Made by a program: the position numbers and the translations under genes | Notes under the pieces: generated by a model | The model's input: the letters and a program-made list of their open reading frames with translations, nothing else | The model's database searches: none | Told to the model about the DNA's origin: nothing | Shown: positions 28,201-35,450 of the stretch, in pieces | Numbering within the stretch: position 1 is the first letter of the stretch | Layout of the letters: every line of letters starts with the position of its first letter | Assembly: GCA_037951105.1 (NCBI GenBank) | Contig: JBAMJV010001803.1 | Span: forward strand, 123,541-187,540 | Direction: 5' to 3' | DNA: 64,000 nt | Source: Echinarachnius parma | Lineage: Eukaryota; Echinodermata; Echinoidea; Clypeasteroida; Echinarachniidae

Positions 28201-28613
28201 TCCGCTGCGCATTGATATCTCGCCGATGGTTGTATGTTGGCGTGCGATGCATGTTAATCCTATGGCAATGCACACAATTGTAATTCACACGAGCGAATCG
28301 CTCGAACGAGCGTATCTATGTGGCCAGCGCAGACGGGCCAAACTGGCGGTGAATTTAGGCTTAATGTCAGCGGCTTTCATAAACATTTGATCTGATATTT
28401 CTGCACTTAACGATACTAATATTCGGATTTGTCCACACACGCACCTGTGTATGCTATTTCAACAATACTAATCAATTAGTTTGGCCAAAAAAGTTATTTT
28501 CCACTACTGGCATTTCCCTTTATACCTATATTATCGAGATAATAACGTGTTGAGTAATACTTACCAAGAGGTATGGTGATGAGGAGCAAACAAATGAACT
28601 CAGTCAGCTTCAT
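1086..28613 (-). CDS. Gene 1: secreted EGF + C-type lectin protein, six exons, 252 aa
   Basis: The coding segments join as 28613-28565, 19664-19506, 9490-9386, 6642-6527, 5972-5786 and 1228-1086 (759 nt, 252 codons plus TGA). Every junction has GT..AG and the phases 1,1,1,0,1 keep the frame. Domain order: signal peptide (about residues 1-22), an N-terminal segment with two cysteines (to about 69), an EGF-like domain (about 70-105), and a CTLD (about 106-252) with CPLGW, WHEARAHC, EGVW, QPN, WND and a closing VVCQ. Family knowledge: single-CTLD secreted lectins bind glycans, often with calcium, and commonly act in innate recognition or adhesion. QPN plus WND suggests a calcium and sugar site that may still work. 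Introns are swollen by transposons. The tandem paralogue is gene 2. Expression cannot be judged from sequence. Confidence 0.92.
1670..2095. repeat. Dispersed repeat, copy also at 28085-28500
   Basis: The two segments share the order 'gtgaaagaata', 'atatctc', 'gatatttctgca.taacgatact' and 'caatcaattagtttggcca'-like blocks, so they are diverged copies of one roughly 430-bp element. Neither has a preserved reading frame; the open frames within this copy are chance. Both copies are inside introns of gene 1. The element type is not recognised. Confidence 0.55.
2792..2940. repeat. Short inverted-repeat element
   Basis: The ends are AGAGTTGCCAAGTGGCA and TGCCACTGGCAACTCT, inverted copies of one another with one extra base, separated by about 115 bp. 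It resembles a small MITE or hairpin. No other copy was noticed. Confidence 0.5.
3605..4151. mobile_element. TTAAAGGGRTAG-type MITE
   Basis: The ends are TTAAAGGGGTAGTACAGTTTTGG and, inverted, CCAAAACTAAACTACCCCTTTAA. The interior carries the family marks: 'atggttgaaacca'-like sequence (here inverted), 'gagggcgc', 'gatcatcaacaactatt' and 'tcagccgtttc'. At least eight full or partial relatives occur in the window (for example 19869-20401, 20574-21098, 53697-54215, 55153-55561). It is non-coding and about 550 bp long. Confidence 0.8.
4566..4981. repeat. Four dispersed copies of GTCACACACGTGACC
   Basis: The 15-mer occurs at 4566-4580, 4591-4605, 4788-4802 and 4967-4981. GTCAC..CGTGAC makes it partly palindromic, with CACGTG-type E-box cores. 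The spacings are 25, 197 and 179 bp. It lies in gene 1 intron 5. It could be a cluster of binding sites or the remains of a satellite or MITE. Confidence 0.8.
5380..5397. repeat. G18 homopolymer
   Basis: An uninterrupted run of 18 G follows a GT-rich stretch, in gene 1 intron 5 (C run in the transcript). Confidence 0.9.
5786..5972 (-). CDS. Gene 1 exon 5: CTLD central part
   Basis: The acceptor is CCATAAG|GTT (phase 0) and the donor AGAA|GTAATT (phase 1), 187 nt, the same length as gene 2. The encoded segment has SDAEIVVFREV, then KYWLNCNDIDEEGVWICERD. A classical CTLD has W-I-G-L-N-D-x(3)-E-G-x-W-x-W here. In this protein a Cys stands before ND and another follows the EGVW tryptophan, giving one extra cysteine pair. 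Amino-acid identity to gene 2 is 45 of 62. Confidence 0.95.
6527..6642 (-). CDS. Gene 1 exon 4: start of the CTLD
   Basis: The acceptor is TTTTCAG|AT (phase 1, giving Asp) and the donor CCTAAG|GTTTGT (phase 0). It encodes LLICPLGWTLGNRKCYLF, then NWHEARAHCASLPK. CPxGW..KCY is the N-terminal hairpin disulfide of long-form CTLDs, and W-x-E-A-R-x-H-C is the first helix with conserved cysteine 1. It is 116 nt; the gene 2 counterpart is 21 nt shorter at its 5' end. Confidence 0.95.
6859..6876. repeat. G18 homopolymer
   Basis: A run of 18 G in gene 1 intron 3, just before the LINE fragment. Confidence 0.9.
6905..7560 (+). pseudogene. Fragment of a non-LTR retrotransposon (C-terminal ORF2)
   Basis: Broken frames read like the end of a LINE reverse-transcriptase protein: LDRALSYKKHIKKT (the 'LDRxLSYKxHI' block after the polymerase), then LNRIRTRMGRCKANFKRWGY followed by 'rtmDHiLqCN'. 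Stops and frameshifts interrupt it, so it is dead. The motif style resembles Jockey/RTE-like elements; the clade is not certain. It lies in gene 1 intron 3, sense opposite to the gene. Confidence 0.65.
7903..7942. repeat. Perfect 16-bp-arm hairpin
   Basis: CCAACATGGCGGCCAT and its exact inverted copy flank an 8-base loop. The half-site CCAACATGGCGGCC recurs at about 23796 in the THAP-type element, so this is probably a transposon remnant. The surrounding 7561-8099 holds nothing else recognised. Confidence 0.8.
8100..8618. mobile_element. Fold-back element with AGTCCT/AGGACT hairpin units
   Basis: The terminal arms are inverted: AATACGTGTGGTTT at the left and AAACCACACGTATT at the right, continuing through 'acaccatgtgag' and 'ggattggt'. 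Inside the right half are short hairpin units (AGTCCTTTCTAGGACT) and the block CTGACGACGG..CGAAACGTCGAG. The right half is present again at 35462-35981 with many more hairpin units. Confidence 0.75.
8790..9200. mobile_element. Fold-back MITE
   Basis: The left arm ('gtgtacaaagtcagtgcaa') and right arm ('ttgcactgactttgtaaac') are inverted, and inner blocks also match inverted ('catttaacttgaaatg' with 'catgttaaatg'; 'caaccattc' with 'gaatggttg'). Related sequence is at 31120-31440 and 60220-60550. It has no coding capacity. Confidence 0.6.
9386..9490 (-). CDS. Gene 1 exon 3: EGF-like domain
   Basis: The acceptor is AATGCAG|AT and the donor ACAG|GTACGT, phase 1 at both ends, 105 nt. It encodes CLSNPCKNNATC, METLSGY, TCICAPYTSGTNC: six cysteines in the C-x4-C-x5-C-x8-C-x1-C-x8-C pattern of an EGF repeat. 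A symmetrical phase-1 exon is typical of shuffled EGF modules. The last Cys is followed directly by the CTLD exon. Confidence 0.95.
9618..9796. repeat. Cluster of CACAGTGTG / CACACTGTG words
   Basis: At least ten overlapping words of the type CACAGTG or CACTGTG, in both orientations, are packed into about 180 bp. The arrangement is imperfect, so it is not a clean tandem array. A poorer patch with 'acactgtgccacagtg' is at about 36745. Confidence 0.75.
9855..10192. mobile_element. Fold-back MITE truncated by a LINE
   Basis: The arms 'tctttcaaattccgaataag' (about 9948) and 'cttattcggaatttgaaaga' (about 10171) are exact inverted copies; blocks such as 'gagttcatt' with 'aatgaactc' continue inward. 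The paralogous copy in gene 2 (about 45655-45965) keeps the right end as far as 'attacgcggtaatg'. Here the right end stops where the LINE begins. Confidence 0.7.
10260..11163 (+). pseudogene. LINE ORF1 relic
   Basis: The start is the ATG at 10260 (MADTDNVTSN). After an acidic, Ser/Thr-rich N-terminus and a frameshift near 10410 come a coiled-coil stretch (EVKEELSKRICETETRLENS), an in-frame stop near 10650, and an RRM-like part with QHNRRHFIRLYGVPEAVGEN and RLILIKLCSYNKKK. The C-terminal part follows in another frame (LTSRNYDVLMK, AAWSVDWRILVAT). Family knowledge: ORF1 proteins of this kind are RNA-binding chaperones for LINE RNA. At least two frameshifts and one stop make it non-functional. 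Confidence 0.8.
11856..12768. mobile_element. Mariner-like fold-back MITE, copy 1
   Basis: The ends are CAGACTGTCCCAG and CTGGGACAGTCTG, flanked by TA on both sides, as expected for Tc1/mariner-type insertions. The inverted repeat is not confined to the ends: arms of about 400 bp pair almost throughout ('gccagagaacgagtac' near 12185 with its inverse near 12400). The second copy is at 24366-25261. No transposase frame remains. Confidence 0.85.
12864..15863 (+). pseudogene. LINE ORF2 relic: endonuclease and reverse transcriptase
   Basis: In order, across several frames: LSLFHFNCRSLKRNYD and RGGGVGIFIHDD (APE-type endonuclease), ILGDFNVDLMN (catalytic 'GDFN'), a linker with KPWLTVEIKK, then polymerase blocks LDLSKAYYCIDHSILL, GVPQGSNLGPLLF and YVNDL. 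The catalytic FADD is degraded to FAHD with a preceding stop. The C-terminus ends with WNDLPDELKQC and a stop at 15861. The longest surviving frame is 13727-14329 (200 aa). Many stops and frameshifts show it is dead. Confidence 0.85.
16604..16870 (+). mobile_element. tRNA-derived SINE, copy A
   Basis: The head reads GTGGCTTAGCGGTTAGAGTG (box A-like) and GGTTCGAACCC (box B, 16651-16661), followed by a unique body ('ctgccttctcgccaggcgctcggtatttat'). The same SINE is in gene 2 at 46387-46632 in the matching intron position, so it predates the duplication. The first bases of the tRNA part are lost here. It is not a tRNA gene. Confidence 0.8.
16871..18480. mobile_element. Unclassified element with 20-bp inverted repeat and acidic ORF
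   Basis: The block is absent from the matching place in gene 2. Inside it TGACGTCATTCATTGAGTAG (17065-17084) has an exact inverted copy at 18221-18240. Between them lies a short acidic coding fragment (17183-17308). The left edge shows TTTAAAGGAG. The rest is non-coding. Confidence 0.45.
17183..17308 (+). pseudogene. Acidic ORF fragment in a mobile element
   Basis: ATG follows an A-rich leader. The peptide starts MSELALELELEIEENDSDES and is almost entirely acidic, then stops after 41 codons. A good donor (GATG|GTGAGT, about 17266) could end it as a first exon. Family not recognised; probably the N-terminus of a lost transposon protein. Confidence 0.35.
18725..19380. mobile_element. Fold-back MITE with TTAAAG ends
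   Basis: The ends are TTAAAGGGGCCCTGCAAAC and, inverted, TTAAAGTGGCCAGGCAAAA. Blocks such as 'cttctgttcatct.tattagtgtacacat' match inverted for about 90 bp, and inner blocks ('ctgttgacctgtt', 'aacaggtcaac') also pair. It is absent from gene 2 next to the same exon. No ORF. Confidence 0.8.
19383..19402. repeat. C20 homopolymer
   Basis: Twenty C follow the fold-back MITE, about 100 bp from exon 2 of gene 1 (G run in the transcript strand, downstream of the exon). Confidence 0.9.
19506..19664 (-). CDS. Gene 1 exon 2: N-terminal segment with two cysteines
   Basis: The acceptor is GTGTTTCAG|GG and the donor CCAG|GTAAGG, phase 1 at both ends, 159 nt. It encodes the end of the signal peptide region, then NCSSLTLSNGQRVQLVPKTK and STTLTPMVCSLP. 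No known domain is recognised. The two cysteines, about 40 residues apart, could pair. The gene 2 exon is 27 nt longer and has four cysteines. Confidence 0.93.
19869..20401. mobile_element. TTAAAGGGRTAG-type MITE
   Basis: It reads 'gatagttcagtttggtatagagggcgcttc' at the left and 'gtttgaccaaaagtgtactatccctttg' at the right, with the 'aatatattcgattggaataaatgtggg' core. The first bases of the left end are eroded. Its relative in gene 2 intron 1 is at about 53020-53535. Confidence 0.75.
20574..21098. mobile_element. TTAAAGGGATAG-type MITE
   Basis: The left end is TTAAAGGGATAGTTGAGTTTTGG and the right end 'ccaaaactatgtaatccctt', with all family interior blocks, including 'tttcgagcatggtggagttataactat'. 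The paralogous copy in gene 2 is 53697-54215. Confidence 0.8.
21260..22800. mobile_element. Large inverted-repeat element with inner palindrome
   Basis: The outer arms (about 21315-21425 and 22668-22770) share 'gtcagctagctaaagctaa' and 'gatcttgac' blocks in inverted orientation, flanked by 'cccgggta'. An inner fold-back (about 21800-22625) pairs 'tgcgcattaataacttttctattacg' with 'cgtaatagaaaagttatgaatgcgca'. A coding fragment is at 21483-21675 on the minus strand. Part of the inner repeat recurs at 3301-3475. Confidence 0.6.
21483..21675 (-). pseudogene. Acidic ORF fragment inside the inverted-repeat element
   Basis: An open minus-strand frame reads KTESSSDVEVDDVGYGEGR, MRDLEEEERDYEDGYVKLRK and ends at TAG (21483-21485). 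There is no upstream ATG before a stop. The acidic composition resembles the fragment at 17183. Family not recognised; probably an exon of a lost transposon protein. Confidence 0.35.
23554..23663 (+). pseudogene. THAP zinc-finger first exon (transposon relic)
   Basis: ATG opens 36 codons ending at a donor (GAAAG|GTAACT). The peptide has CSAINC (the first two zinc ligands of the C2CH THAP finger), then RPDLSFLKFPKVKER, matching the conserved phenylalanine-proline region before the usual intron. The second half with the last Cys and His is not present nearby. It is an orphan exon of a P-element-like transposase. Confidence 0.6.
23957..25475. mobile_element. Palindromic element, copy 1 (interrupted)
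   Basis: It begins TATATGACCTATATAGATAC and ends 'gacagtcaatatctgtata'. The same element lies inverted and uninterrupted at about 60836-61450. It includes the palindromes 'aatataacgccgttatat' and 'cttcggaaaaatataatgtccctcg'. Without the inner MITE it would be about 620 bp. Confidence 0.7.
24366..25261. mobile_element. Mariner-like fold-back MITE, copy 2
   Basis: It starts CAGACTGTCCCAG, ends CTGGGACAGTCGG, and is flanked by TA. The uninterrupted copy of the host element (61035-61060, inverted) shows the empty site with one TA, which confirms the TA target duplication. The arms pair over most of the length. The two copies in the window share nearly all interior sequence. Confidence 0.88.
25818..27050. 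repeat. MITE cluster in gene 1 intron 1
   Basis: It holds a fragment and a truncated copy of the TTAAAGGGATAG family (about 25880-26260 inverted; 26264-26560 direct). It ends with a fold-back MITE (26692-27046) whose ends are ATATAGGTTTTTCCGG and CCGGAAAATCCTATAT. The gene 2 counterpart region is about 55560-56170. No genes. Confidence 0.6.
27051..28564. other. Rest of gene 1 intron 1 near exon 1
   Basis: 27051-27540 aligns with 56190-56660 (shared 'cccgcacccgcacgtacatac' and 'gcatttaggtgacgat'). About 27545-27765 is the end of a TTAAAGGG-type MITE. From 27778 there is a fold-back MITE of the 'aggttttcccgtcca' family, then the repeat shared with 1670-2095 (28085-28500). No coding exon is seen. 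Confidence 0.6.
28565..28613 (-). CDS. Gene 1 exon 1: start codon and signal peptide
   Basis: The ATG at 28613-28611 has the favourable context CACCATGA. It encodes MKLTEFICLLLITIPL and ends at the donor CTTG|GTAAGT (phase 1). A short charged start followed by a hydrophobic run is a typical signal peptide, completed by the first residues of exon 2. Gene 2 has the same exon with four nucleotide differences. Confidence 0.93.
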
Positions 28614-31600
28614 GGTGCCAGCAAGTCACATACTATGTATAGAATGACCAGTTAACGGTATTGAACGTGTTAAAGGTGGAAAACTATCAGTAAAAATAAT
28701 CATTCATCCAGCCGAAGTAGAAACGTGAAGTAAAGCAACAAACCAGAAAGACCTACTCGTGTAGGTAGGTGTGTTGTTCATTTGGTAACCCTCCGAGTGG
28801 GAGAGAGGTTTTTGTAAGGCTGTGTAGGACGCATTGCCACGCACCGGTGTGTGTACGAAGCAGGGGGTGGCAGGGTATAGGGTTCTGCAGCCCCCTTGAG
28901 AGTGTTGGAAATTGCCATGCTCGGGTAAAAAACACGTAGCATTTGTGCAAAACCATGGCATTCTCGGGCAAGATCATGTTATATTTGGGCAAGTCCATAT
29001 CATATTCGGGCAAGCTAATATTCTGTTAAGCTTGTGCAAAAGTATGTACATGTATAATTCGTGCAAAAACGGCAAAAAACTGCCTACGCCCATATTTGCT
29101 GGTATGAATAAAGGATGCAATTGGTGCCAGTTAATACCGGCACAGACAGAACCGCTCAAACGGATCCGACAGTTTTTTTTCAGTCGGATCGGCTCTGTGT
29201 GCATTGCCCCACGACTCCGATTTTTCCCCTTCGGTAGCCAGTCGGAATCAAATCGGAAGCCAATCGGGCCTGATTCAACATGTTGAATGGGCCGCCACTG
29301 AATCGGACCGATTGTGGCTTTCAGTCGGGTCGGGTCGGGTTGGATCGGGTCGAGTCGGCTCTGTCTGCGCCGGGCTTAATGCGCTTCTCCTTGTCAAAGG
29401 GCGGCACCAGGCGGTACCGGGCCGTTCGAGAAAATCCAAGTCGCCCCCAATGAAAATATATAATTCCAAAAATAAAGAAAACAAAATCGACGGATATAAT
29501 GCCAAAGATGGAAAAAATAAATAATTATCAATAATCAAGCTTCAAAACAGCCGTTTTTTAACTTTGAAAAAGACTGCAAACTCGGTTTCGCCGCGCGCTT
29601 CGCAAATAGTTTCTCATCAAGATTATAATTAATTTCCATTGCAAGCTTCATATCGGTTGTGGGAACTCAAGTTTCGAAATGTGTTGGGCAATGTGATTTC
29701 TCAAACGCACATGAAATCAAATCGTTCAATCTTTCAATTCGGTCCAGAACGGCTGAACGCAGAGCGAATTGGCATATCATCAACAAATTAATTTTGAAGT
29801 CCGATAGGCGAAGCTGTACAGTAGTGGTCATGTACATTCTGGTCGAGAAAAGGCATGTAAATGTCATTTGATTGAAAACGAAGACTAAGAAATTACCCAA
29901 ATCCTTATTCTCAAGAGGCTCCCTTCCCTGGACCCTCTACCGGGGCCCTGTCAAAGTTGGCCCGCGCTCCCCACCCGTATATGGCACGCTGACTGTATAC
30001 TCGCCAAATCGTTCGTCAAAATACCCATATTAAAAGGATAGAATATTGTACCCTTATATAGGAACACACAGATTGAGAGTTCTAAAATATTCAAGCCTAA
30101 ACGTTTCCAAGGGCTCAATCCCCTATACCCTATCAATGGCTGTATACTACAGGAGCACCTGGTCTTATCCCATGCAAGGTTCCTCGCTACTGTATTGCCA
30201 TGCACGCTATAAATTATAAACCCCTACAAAGATCCACTATTTTATACCTTTTAAAGTTTAAACCCCATCTTGAGAAAGGTAAACATCAAGAAGCTTCCGG
30301 GGGCTCCGCCCCCTGGACCCCGGCCAAGGGCAATAAGGGGGTCTCTGTATCCCACATGTTCAAACTTTTTGCAAAGGTCGTAAATCAAACTTACATTGAT
30401 ATAAATTAGTTTATGTATCTCTTATCAAGAAACGTCTATGAGTTTATAAGTGCTAACATCAACAAGCTTTCGGGGCTGATGGTCACACTGTTATAAGGCC
30501 TTTTGACCACCTATACTCTTTACATTTCTTTCCTCGCTATGCCCTTTAAAAATAAGCTATAAAATAGATACACTATTTGATACAATGTTATCACACATTA
30601 TGAAATCTAAAATCTTCCGGCAGGCTCCGCCCTGGACCCCATTTAGGTCCCCAATGTGGGTGCCCCTTGACTCAACCCATTCAGGTCTTTGCACAATCAA
30701 GATTATTGATTATTTTCGGGACTATTTATTTTTTTCGGGACTATTTATTATTTTCGGGACTTACCTCGATTATCACTGTGCTATTTTGTTAGCCCCTTTT
30801 GTCAATTAAGATGTTTCATTAATCTGTACTATGACTATTGTAAATTGACTTTTGTAAATATTGAATTGATTATTATTGACAATAAATCAATTTCATTTAA
30901 TTTCATTTCATTTCATGATGCTTTTAATGTGCGCAGAATAAAATATTTTTTAGTAACATTGTCAGAATCCTTACTTAGAAATATAGCCGTTCTCACATAC
31001 TCCATTGTATTCATATTACCAAAAGAATCATGGAATAGGTTTCTGTTTTTCCAATTTCTCTTTCGTTACAGAGATGTATGATTTAATTGCTCGGATTTTA
31101 AATTATCTAGTGGAGAATTTCAACTTTATACAAAGTCAGTGCAATGAGTTAGTAAATATCACTTTGCATTTTCACCCATTACCCGGTCGAAAGACACTCA
31201 TTTACCATGGCATTTTCATACTCAGTTGACCTATCATTTCACAGAAATACACATATTATCTACACTTCGTCAGTCTTTGGTTTTGGTATTTCGATTTGCT
31301 CTTTCGTTATATATTTACGATTGGAGTTCTTGGATTGTTAGCTATCCACTGGATAACTGTGTGCAAAGTGTTAGCAAATATCACTTTGCATTTCGCTCAT
31401 TACTCGGCCATATAACCTCTATTTGACGTGAAAATGTCACACAATACTCAGAAAACATATCGGATTAAGCCGTGTCTCAAACAATTCATGTAAGCCAAAT
31501 AAATGAATGAGGTTATATAATTGAATCATCAATAGTAAAATTTACTCATATAACATTATCAAAATATAATTTGCATATTCAAAATGGCCGCCAAATTACA

Positions 31601-31720
31601 CTGTTTTGGCGATTGTGACGTTATAATAGACCCCCCCTCTCTCTTTGTGATGTCATAAAACAATCTCTCTTGCAGCGCGCGCCATGTAATATATCACCTG
31701 CCGTGTAATATAACAAAATA
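28614..31720. other. Gene 1 5' flank, near-identical to 57649-60835
   Basis: The sequence upstream of the start codon (higher coordinates) is almost the same as that of gene 2, with only scattered substitutions and short indels (for example about 36 bp missing in the gene 2 copy near 59730). Promoter and 5' UTR of both genes must be here, but I recognise no clear TATA box. Short open frames around 28700-29540 run through palindromes and are not genes. Three imperfect 'ttttcgggactatttatt' units occur at about 30714-30770. Confidence 0.75.
29137..29373. repeat. GC-rich inverted-repeat element upstream of gene 1
   Basis: It starts CCGGCACAGACAGAACCG and ends CGGCTCTGTCTGCGCCGG. Inside are a hairpin 'gatccgacag..cagtcggatc' and a CGGGT-rich tract. 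The copy upstream of gene 2 is 58186-58423. It is strikingly GC-rich against the AT-rich background. Confidence 0.75.
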
Positions 31721-32924
31721 TTATGGCAATCACTTGACTGTTTTGAGCCAATCAATGACTCGTATTTTACTTAGTCATATAATATACTCCTCTAATACTA
31801 ATTGTAATGAATTATATGTTTATTGTACTAAAATAAGTTTTAAATTAAAAACATATAGAGAAACTGACCAGAAATATATAACACAAATGAAAAGGAGCAA
31901 GAAAATAGGAATCCCATTTGCTTTGCTCCTTCACTAATATTAATTGTTCATAACTTACTATGAGCATGATGAATTGTTTTGCAGTGGATATCGCCGGCGT
32001 GTGTTATTGTCCAATCACGATTAAAGTGGGAATTGCACTATCAATGTACGGCATCACTATTTCGCATACTAAAACAAGGTCGAGTATTAATTATAATTAA
32101 ATGGGCCTCCCACCTTGTTAATAACTTGCTTTTAGTGAAATTAGATTAATCTAAGGTACATCACAGGTCCGTAGCCATAATATTTTTGGAGGGGATGCGT
32201 TATTTACAAAAACTGGACCGAGGCCGAGCGTGACCGAGTCCGAGACCACTGGTTGAGTCGTGTAAGCGGGTGGAGGGGGAGGGGGGGGGGGGGGGGGGGG
32301 GTTCATCACCAAGCTAGACCGTTGCCCGATACCACTGGATTAGATGGTCGAGACCGATAACAAGTGGACCTTTCTGAATTGGGGGGGGGGGGGGGGGGAG
32401 GGGTGCGTACGCACGAATCGCACACCCCTTGTAACGGACCTTCCTCAACATCAAATTTCAGGCAAAATCGATTTAGAATGAACTATCGGTTGACCTTATG
32501 TACAGACAGACGTTAATATATTAGAAGAGATAAATCAATCAGTCTATGAATCCATGTAATCTGTCAAAATTTGTTTATAAATTATAATGGCTTATTGATC
32601 AAGCATCCAACTTGTACAAAGTTAAAGAGAGGTTAGCAGAAAGTAAGAACGCGGTCAAACTGAATTGTAGTTACTGAAACTTCCACGTCTCCATAAGAGA
32701 AAAAACAATAGTTATAAGTAAATTATTCACGAATGGTAGAAAGACGTATTAACTGCTAAATTAGGAAGTTGTTTTTATTCAAATAGCATTCGTCAACGTA
32801 GAAAGGGCGCCCTTCAGACACCCCAAAAATGCAAAAAGCTAAAATTTTGTATGGGTTTTTGTGTTAGAATAATTATTCAATAGAGAGATTGCCATAAAAA
32901 CAATTAAAAGGATATAACAGTTTT
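31721..32924. other. Duplicated flank without genes
   Basis: 31930-32560 is a diverged copy of 35990-36560; 32305-32924 matches 61455-61994. It contains the G21 (32281-32301) and G18 (32381-32398) runs. Nothing coding is recognised. Confidence 0.6.
32281..32398. repeat. Two long G runs in a 'gagaccgagacc' repeat
   Basis: G21 at 32281-32301 and G18 at 32381-32398, each preceded by 'cgagaccactgg' or 'gagaccgataac' wording and 'ttgagtcgtgtaagcggg'. Similar units are at 40080-40500 and 42140-42260. Confidence 0.8.
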
Positions 32925-33686
32925 ATCTCAACATCAATTAAAGACCTGGAAGAACAGCTGACATGTCTTAACAGGGAAAGCAAAACTATTGGATTAACTA
33001 TGCAAAAAGAAAAAACTAAATATATGACACACTCTGATACAGAAGAAAGCATTGAGATAGAAGGTCGAAAGTTAGAGAGAGTGAGTAGTTATAAGTATTT
33101 GGGATAAACCTTGAAAATGCAAGACACCACGAAAGAAGAAGTAATGTTATTAAAGAGTAAAAGCAGGATGGATGAATTTTGGAAAATACAAAGATATGTT
33201 GATCGATACAAATATACCCATGTCACTAAAAAGAAGATTGTTTAATCAATGCATTCTAACAACCATGACATATGGCTCAGATACACGGTCATTGACAAAA
33301 TAACTAGAACAGAAGCTTGTGACAACTCAACGAGCTATGTAGAGACAAATGTTGCATTTATCTCTGAGAGACAAAATCAATCACAAAGTCATGACAGAAA
33401 ACAAAGGTTAAATGAATTATGGAGAAAGTATTAAAGAGAATCAAAATGGAGATGGGCTGGGCATGTAGCAAGACTTCAGGACAATAGATGAACACATCGT
33501 TTAACGGAATGGCAACTAAGGAAGAGAAACAGAAGAAGAGGAAGGCAAAAGAAAAGATGGAGAGATGAACTGACATCATACATGGGAACGGCCGCGTGGC
33601 CCAGGATAGCTAGAGATAGAAGAGAATTGAAATGTCATATGGAGGGCTTTGTCCAACGTCTGGATGAACTATGGCATGATAGATAG
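32925..33686 (+). pseudogene. RTE-like LINE tail, 5' truncated, copy A
   Basis: Broken frames read DLEEQLTCLNRESKTIGLTM, YKYLG, KKIV, then KWRWAGHVARLQDNR, RGRQKKRWRDEL, AAWPRIARDRREW and FVQRLDE. This is the well-known C-terminal region of RTE-type endonuclease/reverse transcriptase proteins. It ends in 'gatagatag'. The flanks are ACAGTTTT on both sides (32917-32924 and 33687-33694), an apparent 8-bp target duplication inside a TTAAAGGG-type MITE end. Several stops make it inactive. Confidence 0.75.
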
Positions 33687-34734
33687 ACAGTTTTGGTTTA
33701 GAGGGCGCTTCAAGAAATAATTAATGTGTGCGGTAGTAGAAAACTATTTGTAATATTTTAAAGAGCACATGATTTTAAAGATAAAACAAACCTTATTTGA
33801 TCAAAGTCGGTTCGGAACGAGCTGAAATGTTAATAAATGAGCAGCCACAATGCAAGTAAACTACGTATACATCAGCTTGGTGAAATTTGAATAAAAATAA
33901 CACAACAAATAAGTCCACCCCCTCCCTTAAACAAAATTATCATACGTACTTATCATACGTACGAAGTTAGAAAATTATTTCTTGACCAAAAATATTTATA
34001 CAGTTATTATGTTTATATATTATCATGAAAATCAGGGTTATCACTTCATGGCTGACTGAGCACAGATTAAAGACAAATAACCGAATTTCAAAATACACAT
34101 GAACTTGAGCATGCATGCATGCATTGTGAACAGCAGATGTTTTGAATGCATTGATTATTGCTTATGAAACAACTATGTTTGGAATTATAGCCATTTTTGT
34201 AATTATTTGAAGGAACATGTGGTTAAATAGATTTATTGTGATTGTAAAACAGTGCAATTACACATTTCTAAATCCTCAATTAGCTGCAGTAATGGTGTTA
34301 CTTTCACGAATTTTGAAATATGGTAATTTTGACTTTGATTTGTGCGCAGTCAACCAGGAAATAATGGTTATCTCTTATTTGTACACATAGATTTCCTCAC
34401 TACCATAACAAATTCTGGTAAGACAAAATCTTGAAACAATTCTTCGTTAGAAAATGATGAGGAGTTTTTAAGGGGCACTTACTTTGTGCGTTAGTTTTAG
34501 TTCACATTAATACAGGAATGATTTAATTCAATTCTGAATTCTATTGTTTATCCTTTTGCCAAATTCAAAGGAAAAATCACCCTCAAACATCAACAATCGG
34601 ATTGAATAACTTTTATCATGTTGATTGTGCCTAACCAGTCAATAATTGATTTTTGTACATCTAGTAAAAACATGACATACAATAAAGGCATTGCACAGGA
34701 TAGACTAATTGAACGGTCGAACGGATAACTAATT
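33687..34734. other. Non-coding duplicated flank
   Basis: Matches 63050-64000 closely and 37360-38250 less closely. It begins with a fragment of the TTAAAGGG MITE family ('agagggcgcttcaagaaataatt'). No coding pattern is visible on either strand. Confidence 0.6.
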
Positions 34735-35143
34735 TTAAAGGGTACCATGAATCCAAAATAATATTTGTATAAATGAAAGGTAACATTTGTAGTAGTCCAT
34801 TCCACCAACAAGTTCAGAAAAATTATATACTATGTAAACGCATCACCATACTAAAGCATTGGTCCATGGCGGTTTGCAGACAAAGACTACCTTTTGTCTA
34901 GGATGAACGCATCGTCCGTGATTCTATTGTCTCCAAACATACGCGTGAAGAGAATTGGCGCACCCGCAGACGTTCGGCGCATACGGAACCATGAGGCCAC
35001 GTTGGTTCAGTAAGTGGTGGTAATTCATTGTTATATTTTTAATTACACAACCCTTTGCAAAGTGTTGTTCATCTATTTGATATCACACAACGGTACCATG
35101 ACATATAGTTATGTGTTGTTCTTTGTTTGGTCGTCCCCTTTAA
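34735..35143. mobile_element. TTAAAGGGTACC-type MITE, copy 2
   Basis: Ends TTAAAGGGTACCATGA and 'ggtcgtccccttTAA'. Same family and orientation as 624-1072, with recognisable 'gtaaacgcatcaccat.ctaaagcat' and 'aattacacaaccctttgca' interior blocks. Confidence 0.8.
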
Positions 35144-35213
35144 GTCCCAATCTTCTCAGACTAATTCATAAATGGCATTTTCAAAATATACGACAATAAT
35201 CTCGCTTTATCTT

Positions 35214-35235
35214 GGGGGGGGGGGGGGGGGGGGGG
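35214..35235. repeat. G22 homopolymer
   Basis: The longest uninterrupted G run in the window, followed by unclassified sequence up to about 35450. Confidence 0.9.
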
Positions 35236-35450
35236 CTGACAAAAAGTGGAACATATGTATATTAACTAATTCTTTACTAGTGTGCCCTGCTAGATTTCGC
35301 AATGCCTATTAAGTTAATGCAGGGCACACCAGGTTCCCATAGGCAAAAGGTTAATGATTCTGGATTATACAAAACAAATGTTGTGCTATTTTGTTGTCTG
35401 TAATGAAACAACGTTTACTATACTCTTATAATAATTTTAATGAATTATAT

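Noticed and set aside
28704..29538. Several 80-120-residue frames on both strands upstream of gene 1 (and again at 57807-58588)
   Set aside because: They overlap each other on opposite strands through GC-rich palindromes and are simply duplicated with the flank. No domain, codon pattern or splice pattern supports a gene.
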